From assembly GCA_021821185.1 (NCBI GenBank), contig JAKACU010000076.1, positions 1 through 8,498 on the forward strand: DNA of 8,498 bases. The letters run 5' to 3'. The stretch comes from Bacillota bacterium. Lineage in GTDB: Bacteria > Bacillota > Bacilli > Alicyclobacillales > SLC66. The notes beneath the pieces were generated by a model. That model saw only the letters and a program-made list of their open reading frames with translations. It was not told the origin of the DNA and made no database searches. Positions 1-5,882 of the stretch are shown piece after piece (within the stretch, counting starts at the first letter, position 1; each line of letters starts with the position of its first letter). The position numbers were made by a program, and so were the translations under genes.

Positions 1-1400
1 TGGATCCTGTCAAGGCTACGCATTCTCAAGAGCAAGGTGCCATTGATTTGACGGAACGCGATTTGTGCCAGTTTTGTCGCAAACATGAACGCTGCTTTGG
101 CAGTGATGCCGCTAAAACGTATGAAGCGATGAAACAAACGGTGCAAATGATTCAAATAGACCCTGATATGACAGTCCAGGATACTCCTCGTGATATGTAT
201 AGCCGATGCATCAAATTAGACCAGTTATTGCCATCTCTACGGCGATCGATTAATCAAGCGGTACGAGATACGGCCGTCATAGCGCAACTAAAGGATAGTC
301 GGCGGCTTGTTGAAGAACAGCTCGCTGGTGTCGCGGGGATTATGGAGGATCTGGCCGATCAGATTCGACATGAAACTGGTGTTAATCATCAGCATGAAGT
401 TCAAATTTTATCTGCTTTGAGTCGCTTAGGTCTTGAAATTCAGGCAATTGATATCATTTCGCTTGAAGAAGGACAAGTAGAGATTCAGGTTTTCCAAATG
501 GATCCAAGTGGGCATGATGAATGCGGCAAGTTGGTGGCGCCTTTATTGTCGGAGATTCTTGGAGAAACCATTGGCGTACAAAAAGTCGAACGATCTACTG
601 ATGGAGCGTATGAACTGGTAACGCTCAGCTCAGCAAAAGTGTATGACGTAAGACACGGGTTTGCCTGTGTGGCAAAAGACGGTTCTGTGCGAAGTGGAGA
701 CTCTTTTAGTGCTGTTGACGTCGGTAACGGTCGTTTTGCTATTGCGATTAGCGATGGTATGGGTAATGGGGAAAAGGCAAGTAAGGAGTCAGGTGCTGCT
801 GTTAGTCTGGTACAGCAACTGCTAAAGGCTGGATTTGACGAAAGCGTCACTGTGAAAACGGTTAACTCGGCACTTGTACTGCGATCAACTGAAGAGATGT
901 ATGCAACCTTAGACTTGGCCGTGATTGATCTGTATACGTTGCAGGCTGAGTTTCTCAAGGTAGGATCGGTAACGAGTTTTATCAAAGAAGGGCGCAATGT
1001 ATTTGCCATCCGCGGTGAAAGTGTTCCTATAGGAATTTTAAATGATATTGATGTTCAAGTAAAAACGGCTACGTTAGCTGAAAATGATATTCTTGTGTTT
1101 ATTTCCGATGGTATTTTAGAAGCCGTTTCCCACATGCAAGATCCCGAAGATTGGGTGAAACGCCAATTGGAACGTTATGATTCGACTGATCCACAAATGA
1201 TTGCCGACTTTTTACTTGAGGCCGCTGTACGTACAGGTGGTGGTGCTATACCAGACGATATGACCGTCTTTTGTGCGAAAATGATCCGTTACAAACCTCA
1301 GTGGGCAACGATTCGTGTGCCAGATATGCCTACGTTACGTAAACGACGGACAGGGAAGCGGGGGGAAAAGCGCCAAACGCGTAAGCTTGTGACTGTCTAA
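1..1400 (+). CDS. spoIIE: Stage II sporulation protein E (PP2C-type Ser phosphatase), C-terminal part
   Basis: Partial gene, open from the left edge (first full codon at 3) to a TAA at 1398-1400. SpoIIE dephosphorylates the anti-anti-sigma factor SpoIIAA-P at the asymmetric septum and so activates sigma-F in the forespore; it also interacts with FtsZ. Counting from the in-frame TTG at 48, the PP2C metal-binding acidic residues are D218 (GDSF), D236 (SDGMGNGE), D354 (SDGI) and D403 (DDMT). Their spacings (18, 118 and 167) equal those of B. subtilis D610, D628, D746 and D795, so about 375 residues, including the membrane domain, lie off the window. The central regulatory region (about 30-200) precedes the phosphatase (about 200-412). 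A C-x2-C-x5-C cluster lies at 7-16. After the conserved KPQW segment the protein ends in a strongly basic tail (430-446). The TTG at 48 is internal, not a start. Identification is very secure. Confidence 0.96.
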   Translation, partial: DPVKATHSQEQGAIDLTERDLCQFCRKHERCFGSDAAKTYEAMKQTVQMIQIDPDMTVQDTPRDMYSRCIKLDQLLPSLRRSINQAVRDTAVIAQLKDSRRLVEEQLAGVAGIMEDLADQIRHETGVNHQHEVQILSALSRLGLEIQAIDIISLEEGQVEIQVFQMDPSGHDECGKLVAPLLSEILGETIGVQKVERSTDGAYELVTLSSAKVYDVRHGFACVAKDGSVRSGDSFSAVDVGNGRFAIAISDGMGNGEKASKESGAAVSLVQQLLKAGFDESVTVKTVNSALVLRSTEEMYATLDLAVIDLYTLQAEFLKVGSVTSFIKEGRNVFAIRGESVPIGILNDIDVQVKTATLAENDILVFISDGILEAVSHMQDPEDWVKRQLERYDSTDPQMIADFLLEAAVRTGGGAIPDDMTVFCAKMIRYKPQWATIRVPDMPTLRKRRTGKRGEKRQTRKLVTV

Positions 1401-1409
1401 TGACAAAGG

Positions 1410-1439
1410 GAATAACCACCGTTTAAAAGGGGAACACTA
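1410..1439 (+). promoter_or_regulatory. Candidate forespore (sigma-F/sigma-G type) promoter for the vWA-kinase pair
   Basis: GAATA at 1410-1414 and GGGAACACTA at 1430-1439 are separated by 15 bases. The second element fits the sigma-F -10 consensus GGnnAnAMTR at every defined position; the first fits the related sigma-G -35 (GMATR) fully and the sigma-F -35 (GYATA) at four of five. Transcription would begin near 1446, giving a short leader before the ribosome site at 1455-1460. It sits in the only gap between spoIIE and the vWA gene. This is a consensus match only; no expression evidence is available here. Confidence 0.5.
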
Positions 1440-1454
1440 ACTGTTAACCCTTTT
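1425..1454 (+). terminator. Weak hairpin after spoIIE, possible terminator
   Basis: AAAAGGG (1425-1431) can pair with CCCTTTT (1448-1454). Inside, AACA (1433-1436) can pair with TGTT (1442-1445) across a small internal loop. The 3' arm ends in four T residues, but GAGGAG follows, so there is no proper U-run. The hairpin overlaps the sigma-F-like -10, so it may be incidental. Termination of spoIIE transcripts here is only a possibility. Confidence 0.25.
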
Positions 1455-1472
1455 GAGGAGAGTGGTGTATCG

Positions 1473-2204
1473 ATGAGTTCAGAGACCGTACTTCGCCAGA
1501 TACTTCTCGTCACGGACGGGTGTTCCAATGTAGGCTCCGACCCTATTCGTGCTGCTAAAACGGGACTTTCACGGGGCATTTCCACCAGTGTTATCGGTAT
1601 TATTGATGACGGTTCTTTAGGTGAGCAGGGTAAACGGGAGGCTTATGAAATTGCCGAGGCCGGTGGCGGCATGTGTCGTATCATATCGGTTGCTGACCTA
1701 TCGATGACTATGCAAATGGTAACACGGCAAACGATGCAATTAACTTTGCAACAAGTAGTCAACGAAGAGTTACGTAATCTGATCGGTAAACCGACGGATG
1801 AACTTGCTCCCGATGTACGTATAAAAGTGGCTGCCATGGTCGATACGATGGCAGAAGAGTCTGATCTGCATATGGCACTCGTGATCGATGTATCGGCCAG
1901 CATGGCACCGAAAATGGCTTCTGTCCGTGAAGCGGTTCGGGATATGGAATTTGGACTTAAAGCACGCTCTGGTCGTTGTCATCTCCATGTATTTACATAT
2001 CCTAGTGCTTATTCGTTGAGCGCCGATGAACATGTCATGGAGGATCGGTCAGGCAGTATAGCGGATATGCTTATGCACATCAGACCAGCAGGCAATACGC
2101 CTACTGGACCAGCTCTTTTAGCCGCGATCGATCGTCTTCTTCCATCATTCAATGACCGAGGTAAAGAAGATGCAAGGAAGCATATGAGGGATTACGTTGT
2201 TTGA
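1473..2204 (+). CDS. yabS: vWA-domain sporulation-locus protein, YabS-like
   Basis: 243 aa, soluble, ATG start, with GAGGAG at 1455-1460, 12 bases upstream. Position and length match B. subtilis YabS (about 245 aa), whose biochemical role is not established. Metal-site (MIDAS) motifs are present in an unusual order. LLVTDG (11-16, D15) lies near the N-terminus and is followed by the alternating pattern up to GISTSVIGI, which normally forms the second half of a vWA fold. DVSASM (D139, S141, S143) and TPTGPAL (T209/T211), which belong to the first half, lie near the C-terminus, and the chain ends where the TDG strand would normally come. The domain therefore reads as circularly permuted. The 3' end overlaps the kinase gene by 8 bases, implying co-translation. 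Such proteins usually act as metal-dependent protein-binding scaffolds; a link to the neighbouring kinase is inferred. Confidence 0.88.
   Translation: MSSETVLRQILLVTDGCSNVGSDPIRAAKTGLSRGISTSVIGIIDDGSLGEQGKREAYEIAEAGGGMCRIISVADLSMTMQMVTRQTMQLTLQQVVNEELRNLIGKPTDELAPDVRIKVAAMVDTMAEESDLHMALVIDVSASMAPKMASVREAVRDMEFGLKARSGRCHLHVFTYPSAYSLSADEHVMEDRSGSIADMLMHIRPAGNTPTGPALLAAIDRLLPSFNDRGKEDARKHMRDYVV
2186..2190 (+). promoter_or_regulatory. Ribosome binding site fixing the TTG start of the kinase gene
   Basis: GAGGG lies 6 bases before the TTG at 2197, inside the end of the vWA gene. It supports a TTG start and the 8-base overlap between the two genes. Confidence 0.6.
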
Positions 2205-3180
2205 CCCATTATGGGAGAAAAAAACTCCCGTTTTGTCGCCCGGAACGGTTATCCAAGGAAAATGGAAGCATCAGACCTATCGTATCGTGCGTTTGTTAGG
2301 GCAAGGGGCAAATGGCAGTGTGTACCTCGTCTGGCGAGACCAAGTGCAGGCTGCCTTAAAGATCGGGCCGGATACCACGGCGCTTGCTTTAGAGTACACG
2401 CATCTGGAGAATCTCGCGAAAGACCCCTCAAGTACACGTAAATTGGGTCCTGCAGCACTTGAACTTGACGACATGACGTTTCAGGGTGTTAGTTGGTCGG
2501 TTCTGGTTATGGAATATATCGATGGAATTCCTGTCGATCAATTTATTCAAGCAAAAGGCACTCATTGGGTTCCAGTATGTTTGCTAAAAATAGCACGAAT
2601 GATGGAGCTTCTGCACGCCAAAGGCTATAGTTTTTGCGACCTTAAGCCTGCCAATATTTTATTTGACGCACAAACTGCGCAAGCACGGTTTGTGGATTTT
2701 GGGGGCATCACTCGTCATACTCAGGCTGTTAAGGAGTTTACAGAAGCCTATGATCGAGCATGGTGGGGGCGGGGTTCGCGCAAAGCTGATATGTACTATG
2801 ACGTATTTGCGCTTGGTATGCTTGGCGTGCAATTCGTTGCGCCCATTTCTCGAAAAACTATAGAATATCTTTCGACGAAAACTCCGATAGAACGTGATTT
2901 TTGGTTGGATGAACATCTTCGCACGCATCGACAGGCAGATATGGTGGTGCCCATCTTGATGAAAATGACCGTGAGAACACCATCTATGAACAGTGAGGCA
3001 GTAATTGCTGATATGACCGACTTGTTAGAAAAACGGGGGAATCTATTGGTGGAAAAGGAGATAACCCTATCTACGAAAAAAACATGGCGTCGTTTTGACG
3101 TTACAGATTGGTGGTTACTTGCTTCGGTTTTAACTTTCGTCAGCATTCTGTTCATCCTCTTGTGGATTGGTCGATCTTGA
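2197..3180 (+). CDS. yabT: Tail-anchored Hanks-type Ser/Thr protein kinase, YabT-like
   Basis: 327 aa, TTG start. The kinase domain spans about residues 28-280: glycine loop GQGANGSVY (35-43), ATP lysine K55 (ALKIG), likely alpha-C glutamate E66, catalytic loop FCDLKPANIL (146-155, with D148, K150, N153), DFG at 167-169, and D202 in DVFALG. The usual HRD is FCD, so the arginine before the catalytic Asp is missing (a non-RD kinase). A single hydrophobic segment at about 304-324 ends four residues before the C-terminus, so the kinase faces the cytoplasm and is tail-anchored. There are no PASTA or other external sensor domains, which separates it from PrkC-type kinases. B. subtilis YabT has this layout; it is reported to be DNA-activated and to phosphorylate RecA during spore development. 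The overlap with the vWA gene and the sigma-F-like promoter upstream suggest forespore expression. The assignment rests on synteny plus domain layout. Confidence 0.92.
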   Translation: MFDPLWEKKTPVLSPGTVIQGKWKHQTYRIVRLLGQGANGSVYLVWRDQVQAALKIGPDTTALALEYTHLENLAKDPSSTRKLGPAALELDDMTFQGVSWSVLVMEYIDGIPVDQFIQAKGTHWVPVCLLKIARMMELLHAKGYSFCDLKPANILFDAQTAQARFVDFGGITRHTQAVKEFTEAYDRAWWGRGSRKADMYYDVFALGMLGVQFVAPISRKTIEYLSTKTPIERDFWLDEHLRTHRQADMVVPILMKMTVRTPSMNSEAVIADMTDLLEKRGNLLVEKEITLSTKKTWRRFDVTDWWLLASVLTFVSILFILLWIGRS

Positions 3181-3196
3181 TTCTATCAGGTACAAT
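3167..3196 (+). promoter_or_regulatory. Candidate sigma-A promoter ahead of the exporter pair
   Basis: TTGGTC (3167-3172) and TACAAT (3191-3196) are separated by 18 bases; the -10 matches TATAAT at 5 of 6, the -35 is weak. An overlapping alternative -10 is TAGAAT at 3196-3201. A start near 3203 would place the GC hairpin (3206-3221) at the very 5' end of the mRNA. The -35 lies within the last codons of the kinase gene. Confidence 0.4.
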
Positions 3197-3202
3197 AGAA
3201 TC
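3179..3202 (+). repeat. Perfect 8-bp inverted repeat over the -10 region, operator-like
   Basis: GATTCTAT (3179-3186) and ATAGAATC (3195-3202) are exact reverse complements with an 8-base spacer. The 24-bp dyad begins at the last two bases of the kinase stop codon and covers the TACAAT and TAGAAT -10 candidates. That is where a dimeric repressor could block transcription. It could instead form an RNA hairpin at the end of the kinase message, but no T-run follows it. Confidence 0.5.
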
Positions 3203-3205
3203 TAG

Positions 3206-3221
3206 GCGCGGTACACCGCGC
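3206..3221 (+). repeat. GC-rich stem-loop in the exporter leader
   Basis: GCGCGG (3206-3211) pairs perfectly with CCGCGC (3216-3221) around a TACA loop. No T-run follows, so it is not a standard terminator. If transcription starts near 3203 it would be a 5'-terminal mRNA hairpin 13 bases before the Shine-Dalgarno site, of the kind that can stabilise a transcript. Confidence 0.5.
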
Positions 3222-3234
3222 ACGTGACTCAACT

Positions 3235-3240
3235 GGGAGG
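3235..3240 (+). promoter_or_regulatory. Ribosome binding site fixing the exporter start at 3248
   Basis: GGGAGG lies 7 bases before the TTG at 3248. The longer reading frame from a GTG at 3224 has no such site, and the GC hairpin stands directly in front of it. This decides for the shorter protein. Confidence 0.75.
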
Positions 3241-3247
3241 ATCCGAC

Positions 3248-4012
3248 TTGAAGGAGGAGGAGATTCTTCTTCTTTGTATGCGGGCCGGGGCGCTATTGCT
3301 GCAGTACGGCGGAGAGACATCGCGGGTGGAGCAGACAATTCGGCATCTGGCGATCGGGGCAGGTATGGATGCGCACCAAATACAAAGTTTCGTAACGCCT
3401 ACAGGCATCTTTGTTTCTATGTCAACACCAAATGGCAGCATCACCAAACTTCATCGCATGGTAGGTCAGACAACTTTGAATTTGGATAAGGTGAGTGCGG
3501 TTAATGACCTGTCACGCCGCTTTGAGCGACAACAATGCAGCATTGACGACGCTCTACAGGAACTCGATCGAATCGAAAAGGCAGCACCTTTGTATTCAGC
3601 GTGGATATGTCGGTTAGCGGCGTTTGTCTCTAGTGGGAGTTTTACGCTGTTTTTTGGTGGACATGGCCTTGATTTTATCTCAGGTGGCGTCGCCGGATTA
3701 CTTTCGGAACTTGTGATGGAATGGTTGGCTGATTATGTACCTGGGTTTTTGGCTGTACTTCTTGCCTCTTTAGCCGCGTCTCTTCTCGCAGCTGTCATCA
3801 GCGTGGTGACGAAGTCGACGACAGAAGGTGCTATTGTGATTGGTGCTGTTATTCCCTTGCTTCCAGGTATGTCTGTCACGAATTCCATCCGTGATTTACT
3901 TGCAGGGGACTTGCTCTCAGGTGTAGCTCGAGGCGCAGAGGCATTATTTATTTCGGGGGCTATTGCAGTAGCAGTTGCCTTGGCTCTTGATTTGAGTGCG
4001 CATTTTTATTGA
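3248..4012 (+). CDS. Threonine/serine exporter family, large subunit (ThrE N-terminal / YjjP-like)
   Basis: 254 aa from the TTG at 3248. The first ~115 residues are a soluble domain bearing the family signature GGETSRVEQTI (21-31). About five hydrophobic segments follow (roughly 116-135, 140-160, 164-185, 195-215, 228-249). The conserved PLLPGMSVTNSIRDLLAGD lies at 203-221. This corresponds to the DUF1212/ThrE N-terminal half, made as a separate protein as in E. coli YjjP (about 256 aa). It should pair in the membrane with the product of the next gene, which starts 19 bases after the stop. Family members export threonine/serine (Corynebacterium ThrE) or are implicated in succinate export (E. 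coli YjjPB), so the substrate here cannot be named. The pair interrupts the yabT-tilS neighbourhood known from B. subtilis. Confidence 0.88.
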   Translation: MKEEEILLLCMRAGALLLQYGGETSRVEQTIRHLAIGAGMDAHQIQSFVTPTGIFVSMSTPNGSITKLHRMVGQTTLNLDKVSAVNDLSRRFERQQCSIDDALQELDRIEKAAPLYSAWICRLAAFVSSGSFTLFFGGHGLDFISGGVAGLLSELVMEWLADYVPGFLAVLLASLAASLLAAVISVVTKSTTEGAIVIGAVIPLLPGMSVTNSIRDLLAGDLLSGVARGAEALFISGAIAVAVALALDLSAHFY

Positions 4013-4017
4013 ATGAT

Positions 4018-4024
4018 AAGGGGG
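4018..4024 (+). promoter_or_regulatory. Ribosome binding site for the small exporter subunit
   Basis: AAGGGGG lies 7 bases before the TTG at 4032 and supports that start. The ATG at 4013 is in another frame, whose product lacks family features. Confidence 0.6.
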
Positions 4025-4031
4025 CGCCAGC

Positions 4032-4478
4032 TTGATTACGATTACGTTGTTAAGCATTGTAGCTACCGTTTCCTTTTCGATCTTATATCAAATTCCGAAG
4101 AAAGCCATTATCCCAGTTGGGATCCTTGGCATGGTCTCTTGGCTGTTTTATGCAGCAGCTATGCATTACGGCACCAATCCTGTTGTGGCCAGTTTTGTAG
4201 CAAGTATTGTGGTGTCTCTGTTAAGCGAGGCTTTTGCCAGAACGTTGCGGATGCCTGTGGTCATTTTTGCCGTGCCTGGCATTGTTGTGCTTTTGCCGGG
4301 GATGACTGCGTATGCCGCTATGAAGGCGTTTGTTGTCCATCAATACTTAGTTGGAATCTCCATGGGGACAGAAACCGCTCTGGTTGCCGGGGCGCTTGCT
4401 TCAGGTATCGCGATTTCGGGAGTTCTGGCTAAGTCGATTTGGAGGAAGGGTTATGACATTTCCTCAATCCACAAATGA
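4032..4478 (+). CDS. Threonine/serine exporter family, small subunit (ThrE C-terminal / YjjB-like)
   Basis: 148 aa, TTG start. Almost wholly hydrophobic, with about four to five membrane segments (roughly 1-19, 25-45, 49-66, 73-100 and 110-135) and a short polar C-terminus. The motif VPGIVVLLPGMTAYAAMKAF (80-99) resembles the PLLPG segment of the preceding protein, as expected because the two ThrE halves carry related transport motifs. Length and topology match E. coli YjjB (about 157 aa). It probably forms one transporter with the 254-aa partner encoded just upstream. Its last 26 bases overlap the start of tilS, so translation of the two is probably coupled. Substrate unknown. Confidence 0.85.
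   Translation: MITITLLSIVATVSFSILYQIPKKAIIPVGILGMVSWLFYAAAMHYGTNPVVASFVASIVVSLLSEAFARTLRMPVVIFAVPGIVVLLPGMTAYAAMKAFVVHQYLVGISMGTETALVAGALASGIAISGVLAKSIWRKGYDISSIHK
4441..4445 (+). promoter_or_regulatory. Ribosome binding site fixing the tilS start
   Basis: GGAGG lies 7 bases before the ATG at 4453. The frame stays open upstream to 4351, but those 34 codons lie inside the exporter gene, have no ribosome site and do not resemble TilS. Confidence 0.8.
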
Positions 4479-5859
4479 TTACCTCATCGCTGAATTTTCC
4501 TCTGCTTTACAAGACTCGTCCACGATTATCGCTGCTGTTAGTGGGGGCGCTGATTCGATGGCGATGTTGCATTGGTTACAGGAATTGCGACAAACTATTC
4601 CGTTTTTATTAGTCGCGTGTCATGTTCACCACGGCATTCGTGGACCAAGCGCTGATCGCGATGCTGCTATCGTAGAACAATTTTCGCTTCGCTATAGGAT
4701 AGATTTTGAACTTGTTTATGTGAACGTTTTGCAAGAGCGGGAACTTTATAAAGAATCGGTGGAGACTACAGCTCGTCGTTTGCGCTACGCAGCCTTGCAG
4801 CGAGTTGCAGATCGCTATGGTACGTGCACGATCACCACGGCTCATCACCGGCAGGATCAAATCGAGACTGTCCTCTTTCACCTCCTTCGTGGAACAGGAG
4901 TTTCTGGACTGCGCGGTATGCCGCAAAAACGTTCTCTGGGTAGGCATCAACTTTTGCGCCCGTTTCTCTCGCTCTCAAGGCAGGATTTGCGCGAATATGT
5001 CACTGCGCTCGATATCCCATTTGCTGAGGATGAAACCAATCAAGATAAGGCGTATAGCAGGAATCGCATTCGTCATGAACTTTTGCCGTATCTTCGAGAA
5101 AATTATAATCCTCAGGTAGATGAAGCCATTTTGCGCCTTATCGAAGTTAGTGCACAGGAAGATGATTATTTGCAAGATGTGGCAAGGACTTTTATAGAGC
5201 AAAATGTCACGTTGGAAAAAGAATCGGTGACATGTTCTCTTTCGTCATTTTCTGATCTTGCTCGCGCTTTACAACGCCGCTGTATTAAATTACTATTAGA
5301 GTACCTTGAGCCATCTGTTACTTGGCGCTTTTCTCAAGTGGAAGACATTCGATTGCTTGCCTCAGGGGCAGGAAGTCATCGTCTATCTTGTGGCCATGGG
5401 TACGATGTGTCGCGTGAGCATGGAAGATTGCGCATTTCGCGCGTAATTTCTTATCAAGAGTCGATTGTACCGTTTGCACCAGTGACCCTTGATTGGTCAT
5501 CTTTTTTTTGCCTTTCAAAACTTAGATGGATCGTGCACGCACGGCCGGCTACTTCGCCAAGAAAAATGGTTGCATCGAAGTGGGAAGTGTGGTTTGAACG
5601 CCGACAAGGGGATCGTGTTGTTTTACGTACTTTTGCAGTTGGTGATCGTATTGAACCACTGGGCATGCAAGGTAGTAAACGACTGTCTGACGTGTTTATC
5701 GATGCGAAGGTGCCAAAGGAAATGAGGTTATGGTACCCTGTTCTCGTGGTCAATGACCAAGTACTTTTCGTTCCCGGCCTTGTGAGAAGCAGGCACCGCT
5801 TGCTTTCGGAATTTGACCATGGGCCAGTACAATATGTGTGCATAACGCCGCGAATTTAA
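4453..5859 (+). CDS. tilS: tRNA(Ile)-lysidine synthase TilS
   Basis: 468 aa from the ATG at 4453. TilS uses ATP and lysine to convert the wobble C34 of tRNA-Ile(CAU) to lysidine, switching its charging from Met to Ile and its decoding from AUG to AUA; it is essential in B. subtilis. The N-type ATP pyrophosphatase P-loop SGGADS is at 30-35. Also visible are HVHHGIRG (57-64), TAHHRQDQIETVLFHLLRGT (129-148), LLRPFLSLSR (167-176) and DETNQDKAYSRNRIRHELLP (193-212), all typical TilS blocks. The C-terminal tRNA-binding domain follows from about 375, with LRTFAVGDRIEPLG (391-404), the KRLSDVFID segment and a final PGLVRSRHR. Length fits Bacillales TilS (about 470). It overlaps the exporter gene by 26 bases and hpt starts 24 bases after its stop. 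A TilS-HprT complex is reported to activate ftsH in B. subtilis. Confidence 0.96.
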   Translation: MTFPQSTNDYLIAEFSSALQDSSTIIAAVSGGADSMAMLHWLQELRQTIPFLLVACHVHHGIRGPSADRDAAIVEQFSLRYRIDFELVYVNVLQERELYKESVETTARRLRYAALQRVADRYGTCTITTAHHRQDQIETVLFHLLRGTGVSGLRGMPQKRSLGRHQLLRPFLSLSRQDLREYVTALDIPFAEDETNQDKAYSRNRIRHELLPYLRENYNPQVDEAILRLIEVSAQEDDYLQDVARTFIEQNVTLEKESVTCSLSSFSDLARALQRRCIKLLLEYLEPSVTWRFSQVEDIRLLASGAGSHRLSCGHGYDVSREHGRLRISRVISYQESIVPFAPVTLDWSSFFCLSKLRWIVHARPATSPRKMVASKWEVWFERRQGDRVVLRTFAVGDRIEPLGMQGSKRLSDVFIDAKVPKEMRLWYPVLVVNDQVLFVPGLVRSRHRLLSEFDHGPVQYVCITPRI

Positions 5860-5870
5860 TCGTATGTTCT

Positions 5871-5875
5871 GGAGG
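5871..5875 (+). promoter_or_regulatory. Ribosome binding site fixing the hpt start
   Basis: GGAGG lies 7 bases before the TTG at 5883. The in-frame GTG at 5838 lies within tilS, and the ATG at 5895 is 19 bases from this site, so TTG is the best start. Confidence 0.8.
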
Positions 5876-5882
5876 CAGGGTT

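Noticed and set aside
485..1009. 174-codon open frame on the - strand
   Set aside because: It lies wholly inside the PP2C-encoding part of spoIIE, has no ribosome site or recognisable domain, and is explained by codon bias of the + strand gene. The same holds for the other - strand frames.
2190..2201. 12-base string GATTACGTTGTT also found at 4040-4051
   Set aside because: It occurs in different reading contexts near two gene starts, with no flanking similarity; most likely coincidence.
3179..3221. Rho-independent terminator for the kinase gene
   Set aside because: Both stem-loops here lack a following T-run, and the first overlaps sigma-A-like -10 sequences, so a promoter/operator reading fits better.
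3224..3247. GTG at 3224 as start of the large exporter subunit
   Set aside because: It has no ribosome site and directly follows the GC hairpin; the TTG at 3248 has GGGAGG at ideal spacing and gives the expected family N-terminus.
4013..4432. 139-codon + strand frame starting at an ATG just after the large exporter subunit
   Set aside because: The product is Cys/Trp/Arg-rich with no membrane or family pattern; the frame beginning at 4032 encodes the expected hydrophobic subunit.
4351..4452. 34-codon N-terminal extension of tilS
   Set aside because: These codons lie in the exporter gene, lack a ribosome site and do not resemble TilS; the ATG at 4453 has GGAGG at 7 bases.
5838..5882. 15-codon N-terminal extension of hpt from a GTG inside tilS
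   Set aside because: The TTG at 5883 has a GGAGG site and gives exactly the 180-residue length of HprT.
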